A stretch of DNA of 42,046 bases, from contig JAISAH010000058.1 in assembly GCA_031266805.1 (NCBI GenBank), positions 1-42,046 on the forward strand, written 5' to 3'. The notes under the pieces are model-generated. The model was not told where the DNA came from, searched no databases, and saw only the letters and a program-made list of their open reading frames with translations. Shown here one piece after another: positions 15,167 to 23,641 of this stretch (its first letter is position 1; every line of letters starts with the position of its first letter). The translations under genes were made by a program, and so were the position numbers. This DNA comes from Gracilibacteraceae bacterium. GTDB lineage: Bacteria > Bacillota > Desulfitobacteriia > Desulfitobacteriales > Syntrophobotulaceae.

Positions 15167-16303
15167 TTGAAACCACTGCGGAACATCCGAGTACTGGATT
15201 TCTCTCAGTACATCGCGGGACCGTTTTGCACCGCTTTGTTAGGGACATTCGGCGCCGAGGTCGTTAAAATTGAAAACCCTAAAGGCGACGACGCCCGTTC
15301 TTGGCCGCCCATAAAAAACGGATTCAGCGGATACTTCGCCAACTATAACGGCGGTAAAAAAAGCGTGTGCCTGAACTTCAAAGACGCCGCCGACATGGAG
15401 ACTATAAACCAATTGACCGCCAAATGCGACGTCCTGGTGCATAACTTCACCGCCTCCACGCGGGCGCGCCTGCAAATGGAGTACGAACGGATAGCGGCGA
15501 TCAATCCCCGGATCATCTACTGTAACATTTCCGGATGGGGCGAAGATGGGCCGTACAAAGATCGAAAAGGCTTTGACACGGTCTTTCAAGCCGTCGCCGG
15601 AGTGACCGGTCTCACCGGTGAGCAGGGGGGCGAGCCGATCAAAGCCGGCGTGCCGATCGGGGACGTGTCCGGCGGACTCTTCGCGGCGCTTTCCATCATG
15701 ATGGCGCTGGAAAAACGCCGCCAGACCGGTGAGGGTGAAAATATCGACCTCTCAATGGTCGAAGGCCTGTACAATTTCCTGTCGGTCTCCATGGCTTTTT
15801 ATGCTTTTAACGGCAAGGCTCCTGAACGCATGGGCAGCGGACATGTCGGCCGCGTACCCTCGCAAGTGTTCAAATGCGGAGACGGGAAGTATGTCCATAT
15901 ATCTCTGAACGACGGTCAGTGGGGCAAGTTCTGTGAGATCATGGGTATGGACGACTGGAAAGAACATGAGTATTACAAAGTAGGGCTCAACCGGGTGGAA
16001 TCCCGACAAGAAGTAGTGACCCGCATCTCGGCCGTCCTGTCCCAAATGACGCTGGACAGTCTGAGCGCCAAATGCCTGGCTGCCGGTGTTCCCTGCGGCG
16101 AGGTAAACAGTCTGGAGGATATTGAGCGGGATCCGCAGGCGGTGTTCCGGCACAGTCTGGATTATATTGATTACGACGGCGTCCGGATGCGCTTTGTTAA
16201 TTACCCGGCCAGATTCAAAGATATCGATATCCGGCAGGATCGCCATATACCCTCGATCGGCGAACACACCGCCGCGGTGCTGGCGGAGTGGCTCAATAAA
16301 TAA
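15167..16303 (+). CDS. CaiB/BaiF family CoA-transferase 1
   Basis: A 378-residue class III CoA-transferase, which moves CoA from one acid to another without a free acyl phosphate. Family blocks are VLDFSQYIAGPF, FGAEVVKIENPKGDDAR, GGKKSVCLNFK, NPRIIYCNISGWGEDGPY and, for catalysis, Asp166 in PIGDVSGGLFA, aligning with the aspartate that carries the acyl group in formyl-CoA transferase. It starts at TTG (15167), five bases after AGGGAG; no ATG or GTG is closer in frame. It lies between the second and third hydratase-family genes, consistent with activation of the pathway acid. Confidence 0.9.
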   Translation: MKPLRNIRVLDFSQYIAGPFCTALLGTFGAEVVKIENPKGDDARSWPPIKNGFSGYFANYNGGKKSVCLNFKDAADMETINQLTAKCDVLVHNFTASTRARLQMEYERIAAINPRIIYCNISGWGEDGPYKDRKGFDTVFQAVAGVTGLTGEQGGEPIKAGVPIGDVSGGLFAALSIMMALEKRRQTGEGENIDLSMVEGLYNFLSVSMAFYAFNGKAPERMGSGHVGRVPSQVFKCGDGKYVHISLNDGQWGKFCEIMGMDDWKEHEYYKVGLNRVESRQEVVTRISAVLSQMTLDSLSAKCLAAGVPCGEVNSLEDIERDPQAVFRHSLDYIDYDGVRMRFVNYPARFKDIDIRQDRHIPSIGEHTAAVLAEWLNK

Positions 16304-16326
16304 TTATGATAAACGGAGAGACACGG

Positions 16327-17118
16327 ATGAATGAGTACAAGTTTTTAGATGTTTCCTGTCGGGACGGCGCGGCTTTGATCGGGATGAACCGCGCGGAGGC
16401 GAAAAACGCGCTCAATTACGGACTGCTTACCGAGATCGTGGCCGCCTGCCGCGAGGCGGACGCAAATGAGGAAATCGGTGTCATTATTCTTTATTCCCAA
16501 ATCGCCGGAGTCTATTGCGCCGGCGCTGACACTAAAGAACGCAGGGCGATGACGGATGAAGAAGTCAAAAAAAGAAGGATCTTTGCTCGGGACTGCTACG
16601 ACTCGCTGGAAAAAATTAACAAACCGCTGCTGACGGCTGTCGACGGCAAATGCATAGGCGGCGGTTGTGAGATCATCGGTACCTGCGATATTATTCTCAG
16701 CTCGGAGCGGGCGTCGTTTCGGTACGTCGAAGTAGCCGTCGGTTCTGTCGGAGCGACGCAGCGCGTTACGCGGTTTGTGGGCAGACAGCACGCGAATGAA
16801 CTGCTCTTCACCGGCCGGACGATCGGGGCCGCCGAGGCCTTTGCTATGGGATTGGTGGCGAGGATCCTGCCGGCGGAAACATTTATGGAAGAAGTAATCA
16901 AGGTCGGCGGGCAGATCGCCTCACATCCGCGCGCTACGCTGCTGGCGACGAAAAAGGCGATAAAAATGGCGGCGACCGCGCCGCCCGAATGCGGCGTGAT
17001 GTTTGAGCAAATGGCTATAGATTACAATTTGCTAAAGAATGATTGGCGCGGCAGTCTGGACAATTTCCAGCAGCGGACGGAAAGTGAGAAGACGGGAGTA
17101 TTATCAGATGGCCGGTAA
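16327..17118 (+). CDS. Enoyl-CoA hydratase/isomerase family protein 3
   Basis: A 263-residue crotonase-fold protein. Unlike the two earlier paralogues it has both hydratase glutamates: Glu115 in GGGCEIIGTCD and Glu135 in FRYVEVAVG. The oxyanion loop is GVYCAGADTKERR (61-73). It is therefore the best candidate for a true enoyl-CoA hydratase here. The ATG at 16327 is 8 bases after GGAG; an ATG at 16306 lacks a binding site. Its last 11 bases overlap the start of iorA, so translation is probably coupled. Confidence 0.88.
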   Translation: MNEYKFLDVSCRDGAALIGMNRAEAKNALNYGLLTEIVAACREADANEEIGVIILYSQIAGVYCAGADTKERRAMTDEEVKKRRIFARDCYDSLEKINKPLLTAVDGKCIGGGCEIIGTCDIILSSERASFRYVEVAVGSVGATQRVTRFVGRQHANELLFTGRTIGAAEAFAMGLVARILPAETFMEEVIKVGGQIASHPRATLLATKKAIKMAATAPPECGVMFEQMAIDYNLLKNDWRGSLDNFQQRTESEKTGVLSDGR

Positions 17119-18889
17119 CAACAAGTATTTCATGATGGGCAACGCGGCTCTGGCAAGGGGAGCTTATGAGGCGGGCGTGGTCTTTGCCGCCGCTTATCCC
17201 GGCACTCCGTCAACCCAAATATTTGAGAATGCCGCGAAATATCCTGAAATTTACAGCGAGTGGGCGACAAATGAGGCGGTGGCGGCCGAACTGGCCATAG
17301 GCGCCCAGATGGCCGGAGTACGCGCCTTGTGTTCTATGAAGCACTTTGGTTTCAATGTCGCCGCGGATCCGATTTTTCCCTGCGTATATAACGGCGTTCT
17401 AGCCGGACTCGTATTTGTGGTCGCCGATGATCCGGGGCAGGCGACTTCCAGCACGGAACCCGACGCGCGCCGCTGGGGCCCGCAAATGCGAATTCCGATC
17501 CTTGAACCGGCCGACAGCCAGGAATGTAAGGATTTTACCAAGGCCGCCTATGAGATCAGCGAACGTTTTGACACGCCGATCCTGATCCGCCTGACGGCCC
17601 GCATCAGCCACGGAACAGGCATAGTCACATTTGCTGAACGTCAGGCGGTTCCTATTAAGCCTTATACCAGAAATCTCAGTAAAAATGTCGGCATGAGTTC
17701 TCTCGGCAAGTTTAAACACGCGCGGTTAGAAGCCCGGGTCAAAGATCTGGCCCAATTTTCGGATGAGACGGACCTGAACCGGATCGAATGGGGCGAAAGA
17801 GAAATCGGCGTCATCAGCAACGGTATATCTTACCAATATGTGAAGGAGATTTTTGGGGACGGCGCCTCATACCTGAAAATTGGATTTTCTTATCCTTTGC
17901 CGGAAAAGAAGATCCGGGAATTTGCCGCGGGCGTGCGAAAACTCTATATCGTCGAAGAATTGGATCCTTATATGGAAGAATATGTCAAACAGCTGGGGAT
18001 TCCCTGCGTCGGCAAGGAGATCATCCCGGCCGTCAACGAGTTGAGCATCGATGTGATCAAAGAGGCTTTCGGGGTAACCGGCGAAAAACGGCGGCGCTTA
18101 GATATCAAAGCCCCTGAGCGAACGCCGAATTTTTGCGCCGGCTGCACTCACCGCGGCGTTTATACCGCTATGAAAAAGCACCTTAAAAAAGTGATTGCCT
18201 GCGGCGATATCGGTTGCTACAATCTGGCGGTGCTGCCGCCTTACAGCGTCCATGAAACCATGCAGGATATGGGCGGCAGTATCCCTACCGCCATCAGTTT
18301 TTGGAAAGTATTCCAGCTCGCCGGTCGTCCGGAAAAACCCTTTGCTTTTATAGGCGATTCGACATTTTTTCATAGCGGCATGACCGGGCTGGCAGACGCT
18401 GTGTACCGCAAAGCCAATATTGTCGTATTCATTCTGGATAACAGATCGACGGCAATGACCGGTCATCAGGATCATCCCGGCAGCGGGCGCATGATGGATA
18501 AAACCCCGACGGAACCGATAGAAATAGACGATATCGCCAGAGGTATGGGCATCAAAGAAGATCAGATCAGATATGTCGACCCCTATGATCTTGCGGATTT
18601 AGATAACGCGATCCAAGAGGGAATCGCCGCCGATAAACTGTATTTCATCGTGGCGCGGCGCCCATGCCCGCTCCTGCCCGAAACCCGCAAAGCGCGGGCC
18701 GGTATATCCTGCGTGGTCAGCGCGGATAAGTGTACGAACTGCAAAGCGTGCGTCAGACAAACCGGGTGCCCGGCGCTTTCTATCGCGGAGGGGAAAGCCG
18801 TAATCGAGCGGGAAGACTGCAACGGATGCGGCATATGCGCTCAGATATGCCGTTTTCAGGCAATTGAGACGGTAGGTGGATTAAGATGA
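17108..18889 (+). CDS. iorA: Indolepyruvate:ferredoxin oxidoreductase alpha subunit
   Basis: A 593-residue protein matching IorA across its length. The N-terminal pyrimidine-type domain reads MMGNAALARGAYEAGV and AAAYPGTPSTQI. The TPP domain has GDIGCYNLA, FIGDSTFFHSGMTGLAD and DNRSTAMTGHQDHPGSG. The C-terminus carries two ferredoxin-like Cys clusters, CTNCKACVRQTGCP and CNGCGICAQIC. The enzyme converts aryl-pyruvates (indolepyruvate, phenylpyruvate) and ferredoxin to aryl-acyl-CoA, CO2 and reduced ferredoxin; relatives take other 2-oxoacids. The start is the ATG at 17108, inside the end of the preceding gene, preceded by GGGAG; the longer frame is not supported. It couples the pathway to low-potential electrons. 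Confidence 0.95.
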   Translation: MAGNNKYFMMGNAALARGAYEAGVVFAAAYPGTPSTQIFENAAKYPEIYSEWATNEAVAAELAIGAQMAGVRALCSMKHFGFNVAADPIFPCVYNGVLAGLVFVVADDPGQATSSTEPDARRWGPQMRIPILEPADSQECKDFTKAAYEISERFDTPILIRLTARISHGTGIVTFAERQAVPIKPYTRNLSKNVGMSSLGKFKHARLEARVKDLAQFSDETDLNRIEWGEREIGVISNGISYQYVKEIFGDGASYLKIGFSYPLPEKKIREFAAGVRKLYIVEELDPYMEEYVKQLGIPCVGKEIIPAVNELSIDVIKEAFGVTGEKRRRLDIKAPERTPNFCAGCTHRGVYTAMKKHLKKVIACGDIGCYNLAVLPPYSVHETMQDMGGSIPTAISFWKVFQLAGRPEKPFAFIGDSTFFHSGMTGLADAVYRKANIVVFILDNRSTAMTGHQDHPGSGRMMDKTPTEPIEIDDIARGMGIKEDQIRYVDPYDLADLDNAIQEGIAADKLYFIVARRPCPLLPETRKARAGISCVVSADKCTNCKACVRQTGCPALSIAEGKAVIEREDCNGCGICAQICRFQAIETVGGLR

Positions 18890-19467
18890 AACAGAGCGCG
18901 AAAGGCGTCATTATCTGCGGTATTGGCGGGCAAGGCGTCGTATTGGTATCCAACATTCTGACCGAAGGTCTGATGGAAATGGGTTTCGATGTTAAAAAGA
19001 CGGAAGAGCACGGCATGAGTCAGCGCAACGGCGCGGTCAACGCCCAGATCAAATTCGGGGCCAAGGTGTTCGCCCCCGCCGTCGCCAAAGGTTCCGGCGA
19101 TTTGATCATCGCCTTTGAGAAGGCCGAGAGTCTGCGTTGGTTGGAATATCTGCGGCCGGACGGTTGCCTGATCGTCAACGATGTGGAGATTGAGCCGGTT
19201 AGCGTCCAAGCGGGCAAAGAGAAATATCCGGAGAATCTGTCCGAGATTTTGCGAGCCGAAATAGCGGACACGATAATTATAAACGCCGCGGAAGCAGCCT
19301 TCCGGATGGGAACGATCAGAGCGCAGAGCATGGTGCTGCTGGGAATATCTGTTAAAAAACTAGAGCTGGGATCTTTTGCCTGGACCGCAAAGATCAGAGC
19401 CATGGTGCCGGAAAAGTATCAGGAAGCCAATATCAACGCTTTTCAATACGGGTTGAGTTTGGTATGA
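18886..19467 (+). CDS. iorB: Indolepyruvate:ferredoxin oxidoreductase beta subunit
   Basis: A 193-residue IorB, the gamma-domain partner of IorA. Recognisable parts are GIGGQGVVLVSNIL (residues 9-22), EEHGMSQRNGAVNAQIKFG and the C-terminal PEKYQEANINAFQYG. It overlaps iorA by the four bases ATGA, giving equal expression of the two subunits. It is followed after 28 bp by the amidohydrolase gene. Confidence 0.95.
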   Translation: MKQSAKGVIICGIGGQGVVLVSNILTEGLMEMGFDVKKTEEHGMSQRNGAVNAQIKFGAKVFAPAVAKGSGDLIIAFEKAESLRWLEYLRPDGCLIVNDVEIEPVSVQAGKEKYPENLSEILRAEIADTIIINAAEAAFRMGTIRAQSMVLLGISVKKLELGSFAWTAKIRAMVPEKYQEANINAFQYGLSLV

Positions 19468-19495
19468 AAAAACTCACGTAAAGACGGAGAATCAG

Positions 19496-20638
19496 ATGAA
19501 AGCCGATATTATCATCCGCAACGGCGTAATAGTCGATCCGGCACGCGCGGGTCAAACGACAAAAGATCTGGTGATCGCCGGGAAGCTGATTGCCGCCGAT
19601 TCCGCTGACGGCTGGGAAGCGAAAGAGACGGTCGACGCTTCCGGGTGCTTCGTCACACCCGGATTGACAGACGCGCATGTTCATGTTTTCGATACCGGCA
19701 GCGAACTCGGCGTTAAGGCGGACTGCCTGCCGCCGATGGGGGTGACGTCTGCCGTTGATTTTGGCAGCGCCGGATATGTCAATTTCCGCGGATTTATGCG
19801 CGAATGCGTTGAACGCAGTGACGTCCGCGTTTATAGCTTCGTCAACGTCTCGCCTGTCGGGCCGGTTTCCCTGCAGCGCCCGGAAGACGTCAGTCCGGAT
19901 GGTTTCAGCCGGCGAAAACTGGCGGAGCTGAAAGAAAAATATCCCGGCCGGCTGCTGGGACTGAAGCTGCGGCTGGGCCGGGAAACTGCCGGCGATTCCG
20001 GACTTGAAACGCTGCAAGCCGCTTTAAAACTGAGTGCGGAGCTGCATTGGCCGTTGGCCGTTCATGTCAGCAATTCTCCTGTTCCCGTGCGGAAGATAGC
20101 GGCGCTGCTGAGGGAAGGCGACGTTTTTGCCCATGTCTATCAGGACAGAGGCGGAGACTCCATCCTTGACGGCGCGGGGTCTGTTTACCCGGAAATATTA
20201 GAGGCCAGAAAACGGGGAGTGATCTTCGATGTCGGCCACGGCTGGCTGAATTTCTCGATCGAAACAGCGCAAAGATCCTTAAATCAGGGCTTTGGCCCCG
20301 ATCTGCTCGGAACGGATATGTCGGCTGTTGTGGCCTATCGGCGCGGGGTCTTTGGTTTGCCGCATATTATGTCCAAGTTCATGGCCCTTGGTTTTTCTCT
20401 GGCCGATCTTGTTTCGCTGTGTACGGTAAAACCGGCGGCGCTCTTGACTCTGATGGGTTCGGCCCCCAGCCTGAAGCCGGGGTCGGCCGCCAATATCGCG
20501 GTGTTTCGTTTAGAGACGCGCCCTGTGGTTTTTACGGATTATCACGGCGCGTCCCTCGGCGGGAACGTCTTGCTGACGCCGCAGCTGACGGTCATAGACG
20601 GCAAAATTGTTTGGCGGCAATTCGGATTTGATGTTTGA
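19496..20638 (+). CDS. Metal-dependent amidohydrolase/deacetylase family protein
   Basis: A 380-residue amidohydrolase-superfamily enzyme. Metal and catalytic residues are in the expected order: HxH at 61 and 63 (LTDAHVHVF), a Lys likely carboxylated at 157 (LGLKLRL), His190 (AVHVSN), His213 (FAHVYQ) and Asp274 (LGTDMSA). The pattern matches the branch annotated as amidohydrolase/deacetylase, related to dihydroorotases; characterised members hydrolyse acetylated hydroxy-acids or amides. It may deacylate or deamidate the imported compound before CoA activation (inference). The ATG lies after ACGGAG. Gaps of 28 and 30 bp tie it to the same transcript as iorAB and the second CoA-transferase. Confidence 0.82.
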   Translation: MKADIIIRNGVIVDPARAGQTTKDLVIAGKLIAADSADGWEAKETVDASGCFVTPGLTDAHVHVFDTGSELGVKADCLPPMGVTSAVDFGSAGYVNFRGFMRECVERSDVRVYSFVNVSPVGPVSLQRPEDVSPDGFSRRKLAELKEKYPGRLLGLKLRLGRETAGDSGLETLQAALKLSAELHWPLAVHVSNSPVPVRKIAALLREGDVFAHVYQDRGGDSILDGAGSVYPEILEARKRGVIFDVGHGWLNFSIETAQRSLNQGFGPDLLGTDMSAVVAYRRGVFGLPHIMSKFMALGFSLADLVSLCTVKPAALLTLMGSAPSLKPGSAANIAVFRLETRPVVFTDYHGASLGGNVLLTPQLTVIDGKIVWRQFGFDV

Positions 20639-20668
20639 ACCTTGAATTGTGGAAAAGAGGTGACTTGC

Positions 20669-21880
20669 ATGGCGGAAAAACATCTCCTCGCGGGGATAAA
20701 AGTGTTGGATCTGTCGCGGCAGCTGGCCGGGCCGTTCGCGACCATGACGATGGCGGACTTAGGCGCGGAAATCATTAAAGTCGAGCCGGCCGGCGGCGAC
20801 GACTCCAGGTATTGGGGACCTTTCGTCGATGGTGAAAGCTGCTATTTCTGGAGCTGCAACAGGGGGAAAAAGAGCATAGCCGTTGATCTGAAAACCCCCG
20901 CCGGAAAAGTGATCATCAAAAAACTGGTCAAAGAATGTGACGTGTTGATCGAGAATTACCGGGAAGGAGTAATGTCTCGCCTGGAATTGGACTATGACGT
21001 GTTAAAAGAAATAAACCCGCGCCTGATCTATTGCCATATCACCGGCTATGGCGAAAAAGGCCCGGACGCGAAGCGTTCAGCGGTTGACGTCGCGATTCAG
21101 GCGACGACCGGTTTAATGAGCGTCACTGGCTATCCGGACCAGGATCCCGTGCGCATAGGCGTTTCTCTCGCGGATTTGGCGACTGGGACTTTCAGTGTCG
21201 TCGGCATTTTGTCAGCCTATATCAACGCCTTGAGAACCGGCCGGGGCCAAAAAATATCAGTTTCCCTGATGGAAACGATGATTTCTTACCTTGTTTATCA
21301 TGCTCAGGGGTATCTATCGACGGGAGTGATTCCCGGCAAGCACGGTTCCGGCATCCAGAATATCGAACCGTACAGAGCGTTCAAGACGCGAAACGGCTAT
21401 ATCACCCTTGGCGTGGGCAACGATACAAACTTCAGGAGGTTATGTGAAGTGATCGGTATGCCCGAAATGGCCAAAGATCCGAGATATCTGCACAATTCAG
21501 ACCGCTGGAATAACAGAAAGGAGTTGAACGGCGCAATTTCAGATTATCTTGCACGGCAAGACAATGAGGAGGTGGAAAAACGGCTGGCCGCCAATGATGT
21601 GCCTTGCGGAGCGGTAAAGAACATCGGCGAGGTCATGGAAAGCGAACAGGTCAAAGAAATGGGGGTAGTGGTCAGTATTCCTCACCCGAAGCTGGGAAAC
21701 ATTCGCATGGTCAGGGCGCCGCTTAATTTCTCAGACGGCGCGAATTATTCCCTCCGGCATCCGCCGCTCTTAGCCGAGCATACCGCTCAGATCATGGGCG
21801 AATTGGGCTATTCTCCCGCGGAGATCGACAGGCTGGCCAAAGACATGGTGATCATGATGCTTGACAAGGGGAACGAATAA
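20669..21880 (+). CDS. CaiB/BaiF family CoA-transferase 2
   Basis: A 403-residue class III CoA-transferase, clearly distinct from the first (longer, different loops). It shows VLDLSRQLAGPFATM, LGAEIIKVEPAGGDDSR, NRGKKSIAVDLK, NPRLIYCHITGYGEKGP and the acyl-carrying Asp179 in GVSLADLATG. The ATG at 20669 follows AGAGGTGA closely; the frame is open upstream to 20642 without a better start. Two such enzymes in one operon suggest two CoA-dependent activation steps, or an activation and an exchange step. Confidence 0.9.
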   Translation: MAEKHLLAGIKVLDLSRQLAGPFATMTMADLGAEIIKVEPAGGDDSRYWGPFVDGESCYFWSCNRGKKSIAVDLKTPAGKVIIKKLVKECDVLIENYREGVMSRLELDYDVLKEINPRLIYCHITGYGEKGPDAKRSAVDVAIQATTGLMSVTGYPDQDPVRIGVSLADLATGTFSVVGILSAYINALRTGRGQKISVSLMETMISYLVYHAQGYLSTGVIPGKHGSGIQNIEPYRAFKTRNGYITLGVGNDTNFRRLCEVIGMPEMAKDPRYLHNSDRWNNRKELNGAISDYLARQDNEEVEKRLAANDVPCGAVKNIGEVMESEQVKEMGVVVSIPHPKLGNIRMVRAPLNFSDGANYSLRHPPLLAEHTAQIMGELGYSPAEIDRLAKDMVIMMLDKGNE

Positions 21881-21904
21881 AACGAAAAAAGGAGATATCC
21901 CGCG

Positions 21905-23542
21905 ATGAAAAAATCGAAAAAAATCCTGTGTCTGCTGCAAACGCTGGCGTTACTCTGTTTATTATTGTTAGCCGCGGCCTGCGGCTCGTCAGATCCGGTC
22001 CAAGGCGGCGCCGCCGAACCGGCGGAACCCGCCGCCGAAGGCGTCTTTGACCTGGAGAATGACTTCACTGTGGAAGAATCGGTGGCAATCGGCCTGCAAG
22101 AGGGATCCTTGATCAACGTCGCCTCGAACCAGGACTTCCTCGCTCATCTCCCGTGGCAGGTCCTCAATTACGCTCCTTTACACCGTCAGGTTTTTGAAGG
22201 CCTGTTCTATTTTGAAGACGGCGACGTCAACAAGCTTGCCGGCTGCATGGCTGAAAGCTGGGAATGGGATCAGGACGATAAAGGTATTACGGTTAAGTTG
22301 CACGACAATATCAAATTCTCGAACGGCAGGGAACTGACGGCGCAAGACTGTATCGACTGCTGGGAGTATACGGAAAAATATCAGCCGGCGTACTTCAGAA
22401 ATATTGAGTCCATTGAAGCGGTTGACGAGTACACTCTGTATTTCAAGTTTCTGGATTACTACGCCAATTTCCAGATCGATTTTTCCGAAGATCCGACATC
22501 GATTGTAGATCCGCGGGCTCTCGACGAGTATGGTCCGGAAAGCAATAACGCCGCCGTCGGCACCGGCCCCTACGTGATCGCGAGCTACACTCAGGGTTCT
22601 CTCCTGGTTTTGCGGGCGAACGAATACTATTGGTTCGCCCCCAAAGCGCCGCATATCGAAACAGTTAATATCCATTATATTCCAGACGAAAACACCACTT
22701 TGGTCGCTCTGCAAAATGGGGACATTGACTTTTTTGAAACCCAGAACGTCCAGACTTTATATGCTTGCGAGGACGATCCCAATCTGAATGTAGCGGAAAT
22801 GAAGACCAACGCGCTTACCTTGTGGATCAATGAATCTTCCGACCCGCTCCTGCAAATATCTGAGGTGCGTGAAGCGCTCGGTCACATGATCGACTGGCAG
22901 GATGCCTGCGACATTGTTTATGACGGATTGTACAAGGCGGCGACCGGTTATTGGGTCTCAGGAACCTTCGGTTATGTCGAAAATTCTAAAAATTGGGAAT
23001 ACGACCCGGAGTACGGTCTGCAACTGCTGGAAGAAGCCGGCGTGGACCCGTCTGATCTCAAACTGGAAATCATGGCCTATCCCAAATACAAGGATATCTA
23101 CATCGCGGTGCAGGCTCAGTTGGCGGGGTACGGCATCCAAGTGGACGTGCCGACTCTCGAACCGGCAATCATCGTGGCGCGCCACAGAGAAGGCAACTAC
23201 AATCTGGCCGCTTCCTGGATAGTTTACACGCCGTCAAATCCGATCAACGGCTTTACCAGCGGCATGTCGCCGCAAGCCGACCGCAAGACGGTATGGATCG
23301 ACGTCAGCAACCCGGGCGCCTGGGATGAACTGATGACGTTATACGAGGCGGCTTATCATGCGCCTACGCTTGAGGAACAGTATGAAGGCTGCCGCGAGAT
23401 GACGGCGTTCATCCAGGATAATTTCTGCAATATCGGCGGTTTTGAGATCTACAAATGGATCGCGCTGAGCAAGAAGTTCGCTAACGCCGTATACACCACC
23501 TATGATTTCTATCCCTGTTACTATTATATGTACGAAGTCTGA
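21905..23542 (+). CDS. ABC transporter substrate-binding lipoprotein (SBP family 5, DppA/OppA type)
   Basis: A 545-residue extracellular binding protein. It starts with a lipoprotein signal: basic MKKSKK, a leucine-rich core, then LAAAC with the lipidated Cys at 26, followed by an Ala/Pro/Glu-rich linker. The mature part has the family-5 pattern, including LAESWEWD-like and KLHDNIKFSNGRELTAQDC, and AVGTGPYVIASYTQ. It should deliver substrate to the DppBC-type permeases about 11 kb upstream in the same run. Being the last gene, it may be expressed separately as well, since binding proteins are usually needed in excess. AAGGAG lies before the ATG. A strong terminator follows 24 bp after the stop. 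Confidence 0.92.
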   Translation: MKKSKKILCLLQTLALLCLLLLAAACGSSDPVQGGAAEPAEPAAEGVFDLENDFTVEESVAIGLQEGSLINVASNQDFLAHLPWQVLNYAPLHRQVFEGLFYFEDGDVNKLAGCMAESWEWDQDDKGITVKLHDNIKFSNGRELTAQDCIDCWEYTEKYQPAYFRNIESIEAVDEYTLYFKFLDYYANFQIDFSEDPTSIVDPRALDEYGPESNNAAVGTGPYVIASYTQGSLLVLRANEYYWFAPKAPHIETVNIHYIPDENTTLVALQNGDIDFFETQNVQTLYACEDDPNLNVAEMKTNALTLWINESSDPLLQISEVREALGHMIDWQDACDIVYDGLYKAATGYWVSGTFGYVENSKNWEYDPEYGLQLLEEAGVDPSDLKLEIMAYPKYKDIYIAVQAQLAGYGIQVDVPTLEPAIIVARHREGNYNLAASWIVYTPSNPINGFTSGMSPQADRKTVWIDVSNPGAWDELMTLYEAAYHAPTLEEQYEGCREMTAFIQDNFCNIGGFEIYKWIALSKKFANAVYTTYDFYPCYYYMYEV

Positions 23543-23566
23543 TCAGGCTATTTTCTAATAATTGCC

Positions 23567-23616
23567 AAAACCCAGCCGGGAGCGTGACGTGACAGTCGCG
23601 CTCCCGGCTGGGTTTT
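23567..23616. terminator. Bidirectional intrinsic terminator
   Basis: A perfect 18-bp stem: AAAACCCAGCCGGGAGCG (23567-23584) pairs with CGCTCCCGGCTGGGTTTT (23599-23616) around a 14-base loop. The A-run on one side and T-run on the other allow it to end both the plus-strand catabolic operon and the minus-strand thiolase-CoA-transferase-PucR transcript. Confidence 0.92.
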
Positions 23617-23641
23617 ACGCCGCGCCGTCGCCCTCCTGTCC

